Source: JAFAGX01 sp963759875 (GTDB lineage: Bacteria > Acidobacteriota > Terriglobia > Terriglobales > Acidobacteriaceae). From it: a DNA stretch of 64,000 nucleotides. The stretch is taken from the NCBI GenBank assembly GCA_963759875.1, contig CAVXBB010000002.1:310001-374000 (forward strand), given 5' to 3'. Both the position numbers and the translations under genes were made by a program. The notes beneath the pieces were generated by a model that was not told the origin of the DNA, searched no databases, and saw only the letters and a list, made by a program, of their open reading frames with translations. How positions within the stretch are numbered: the first letter of the stretch is position 1; every line of letters begins with the position of its first letter. Below, in pieces: positions 63,186 through 64,000 of the stretch.

Positions 63186-64000
63186 GCTTCGCTCCACAGC
63201 CGGATGGAATCCGAGAAAGTGCCCGCCTGTTCGCGGATGACGGCAAATTGTCCCGTATCCTCGGAGTACTTGAATTGGGTGTGGGGAATGTGTTCGCGCT
63301 CCAGGGCGGCGACGAGCATCGGTTGCTCGAGCAGCGCGGGATCGCAAAAACTCGGGCGCGCAAAAAATTACGCCATCGGCGTGATTCTGGCGTACAGCAT
63401 CGACGAGCCACCGGCCACGTTGGCCATCGGGCGCATAGCAGGAAGCTGTGGCCACACTTTGCGTCAGGTAAGCCTGCGCCAGATTCTCGATCGCGTCACC
63501 CTCCTCTGGCACGTCGCCGGTGAACCAGCGCAAACCCAGCAGCAGGTCGTCGTCCACGATCCAACAGCCGGCGCGTTCGAGGGTGATGAGCAACGCCAGC
63601 GGAGGCTGTTCACAGAACATGCCCGTCAGTACGACACGGCTGCGATCTTCTGGAACAGCCGATCCCTGCGAGGCCATCTCGAGATAGCGGCGCACCATCG
63701 TGGTGTGCTCCTCCGGCGGCAGCACAGCGCCCGCGCGCAGTAAGGCATAGACCTGCGCGATGGGATAAAGCCACGGCGCTTCACTGCGCGCCTCGTAGAG
63801 TTCCCGGATGACACGCCGGTTCTGGTTGTAGATGCGAATGCTGTTGCTTAGATTCTGATCGGCGATTGGCCCCCCCGCCAACCGCGCCATGTCTTCGCGG
63901 ATCGCCGTCAATTCCCGCCGCCAAAATTGACCACCAACGTGGGCGTCATAGTTCTGGGGAAGATCGACATAGCGCACGTAACGTCCGGGAAAGAGCATCG
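63182..64000 (-). CDS. bcrC: Benzoyl-CoA-reductase-like subunit C (BadD/BcrC/BzdN type), partial, one frameshift
   Basis: Incomplete at the window edge. VRYVDLPQNYDAHVGGQFWR, DQNLSNSIRIYNQNRRVIRE and LTGMFCEQPPLALLITLERA are typical of the smaller catalytic subunit. After VIFCAPEF an extra T in a run of five (plus-strand A run at 63346-63350) shifts the frame. With four T the protein reads FCDPALLEQPMLVAALEREH, IPHTQFKYSEDTGQFAVIRE and QAGTFSDSIRLWSEA, then stops at 63182 with an ATGA overlap to subunit B. That tail matches the family, so the shift is either a homopolymer error or a real lesion. Confidence 0.78.

Noticed and set aside
62319..63743. Long plus-strand open frame (474 codons) antisense to the reductase catalytic subunits
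   Set aside because: No domain is recognisable; the opposite strand encodes well-conserved subunits and the GC-rich codon use explains the open antisense frame.

Overview
The window looks like a chromosomal piece of an Acidobacteria (Terriglobia/Koribacter-like) genome or metagenome bin. The lineage is inferred from gene content only: a TonB-dependent receptor with a carboxypeptidase-regulatory N-terminus, large Ser/Thr kinases fused to TolB-like or TPR sensor regions, a DUF2934 protein, GDSL and S9 hydrolases, a lipoprotein phosphoesterase, multi-PAS kinases and many PIN toxin-antitoxin pairs. No rRNA, tRNA or CRISPR array was seen.

Layout. 0-2.7 kb: a Ser/Thr kinase-TolB gene broken by several frameshifts. 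2.7-13.3 kb: a decayed accessory island with five intact PIN-domain toxin-antitoxin operons (two AbrB-type, three Phd/YefM-type) and one dead PIN copy. It also holds remnants of IS5 and IS3 elements, a TonB receptor fragment and a metallophosphoesterase fragment. 13.4-17.3 kb: a PAS-GGDEF-EAL protein, a broken amidohydrolase, an ABM-domain monooxygenase and a truncated SnoaL-like gene. 17.2-25 kb: a minus-strand array of two orphan solute-binding lipoproteins, a five-PAS histidine kinase and a double-receiver response regulator that has lost its DNA-binding domain. 25.1-30.5 kb: GDSL hydrolase, TonB receptor and a small overlapping upstream protein. 32-34.8 kb: an intact kinase-TPR protein. 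35-37.4 kb: a membrane protein followed by decayed lactate permease and glyoxalase-like genes. 37.6-39 kb: secreted amidohydrolase. 39.3-46.4 kb: a four-gene phosphorelay (seven-PAS kinase, FixJ-type, single-receiver and NtrC-type regulators), paralogous to the 17-22 kb locus. 47.7-50.6 kb: FAD oxidoreductase, then an IS110-family transposase followed by a perfect 213-bp tandem duplication of a structured non-coding segment. 50.9-56.3 kb: AsmA-like protein, S9 peptidase, and a nitroreductase-MarR operon with two palindromic operators. 56.4-64 kb: an eight-gene minus-strand operon encoding an ATP-dependent benzoyl-CoA-reductase-like complex (C, B, A, D) with SDR, GNAT, TPR and isopropylmalate-synthase-like genes. 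The operon runs off the right edge.

How it fits together. The right-hand operon suggests anaerobic aromatic-CoA (or related acyl-CoA) metabolism. The two sensor loci look like duplicated and diverged phosphorelays. The left part is a zone of recombination, where toxin-antitoxin cassettes, short repeats and IS fragments accumulate. At least five copies of an imperfectly palindromic intergenic repeat are scattered from 31.8 to 56.4 kb.

Reading frames were judged by eye. Several frameshifts, notably in the benzoyl-CoA-reductase-like genes, could be assembly errors.
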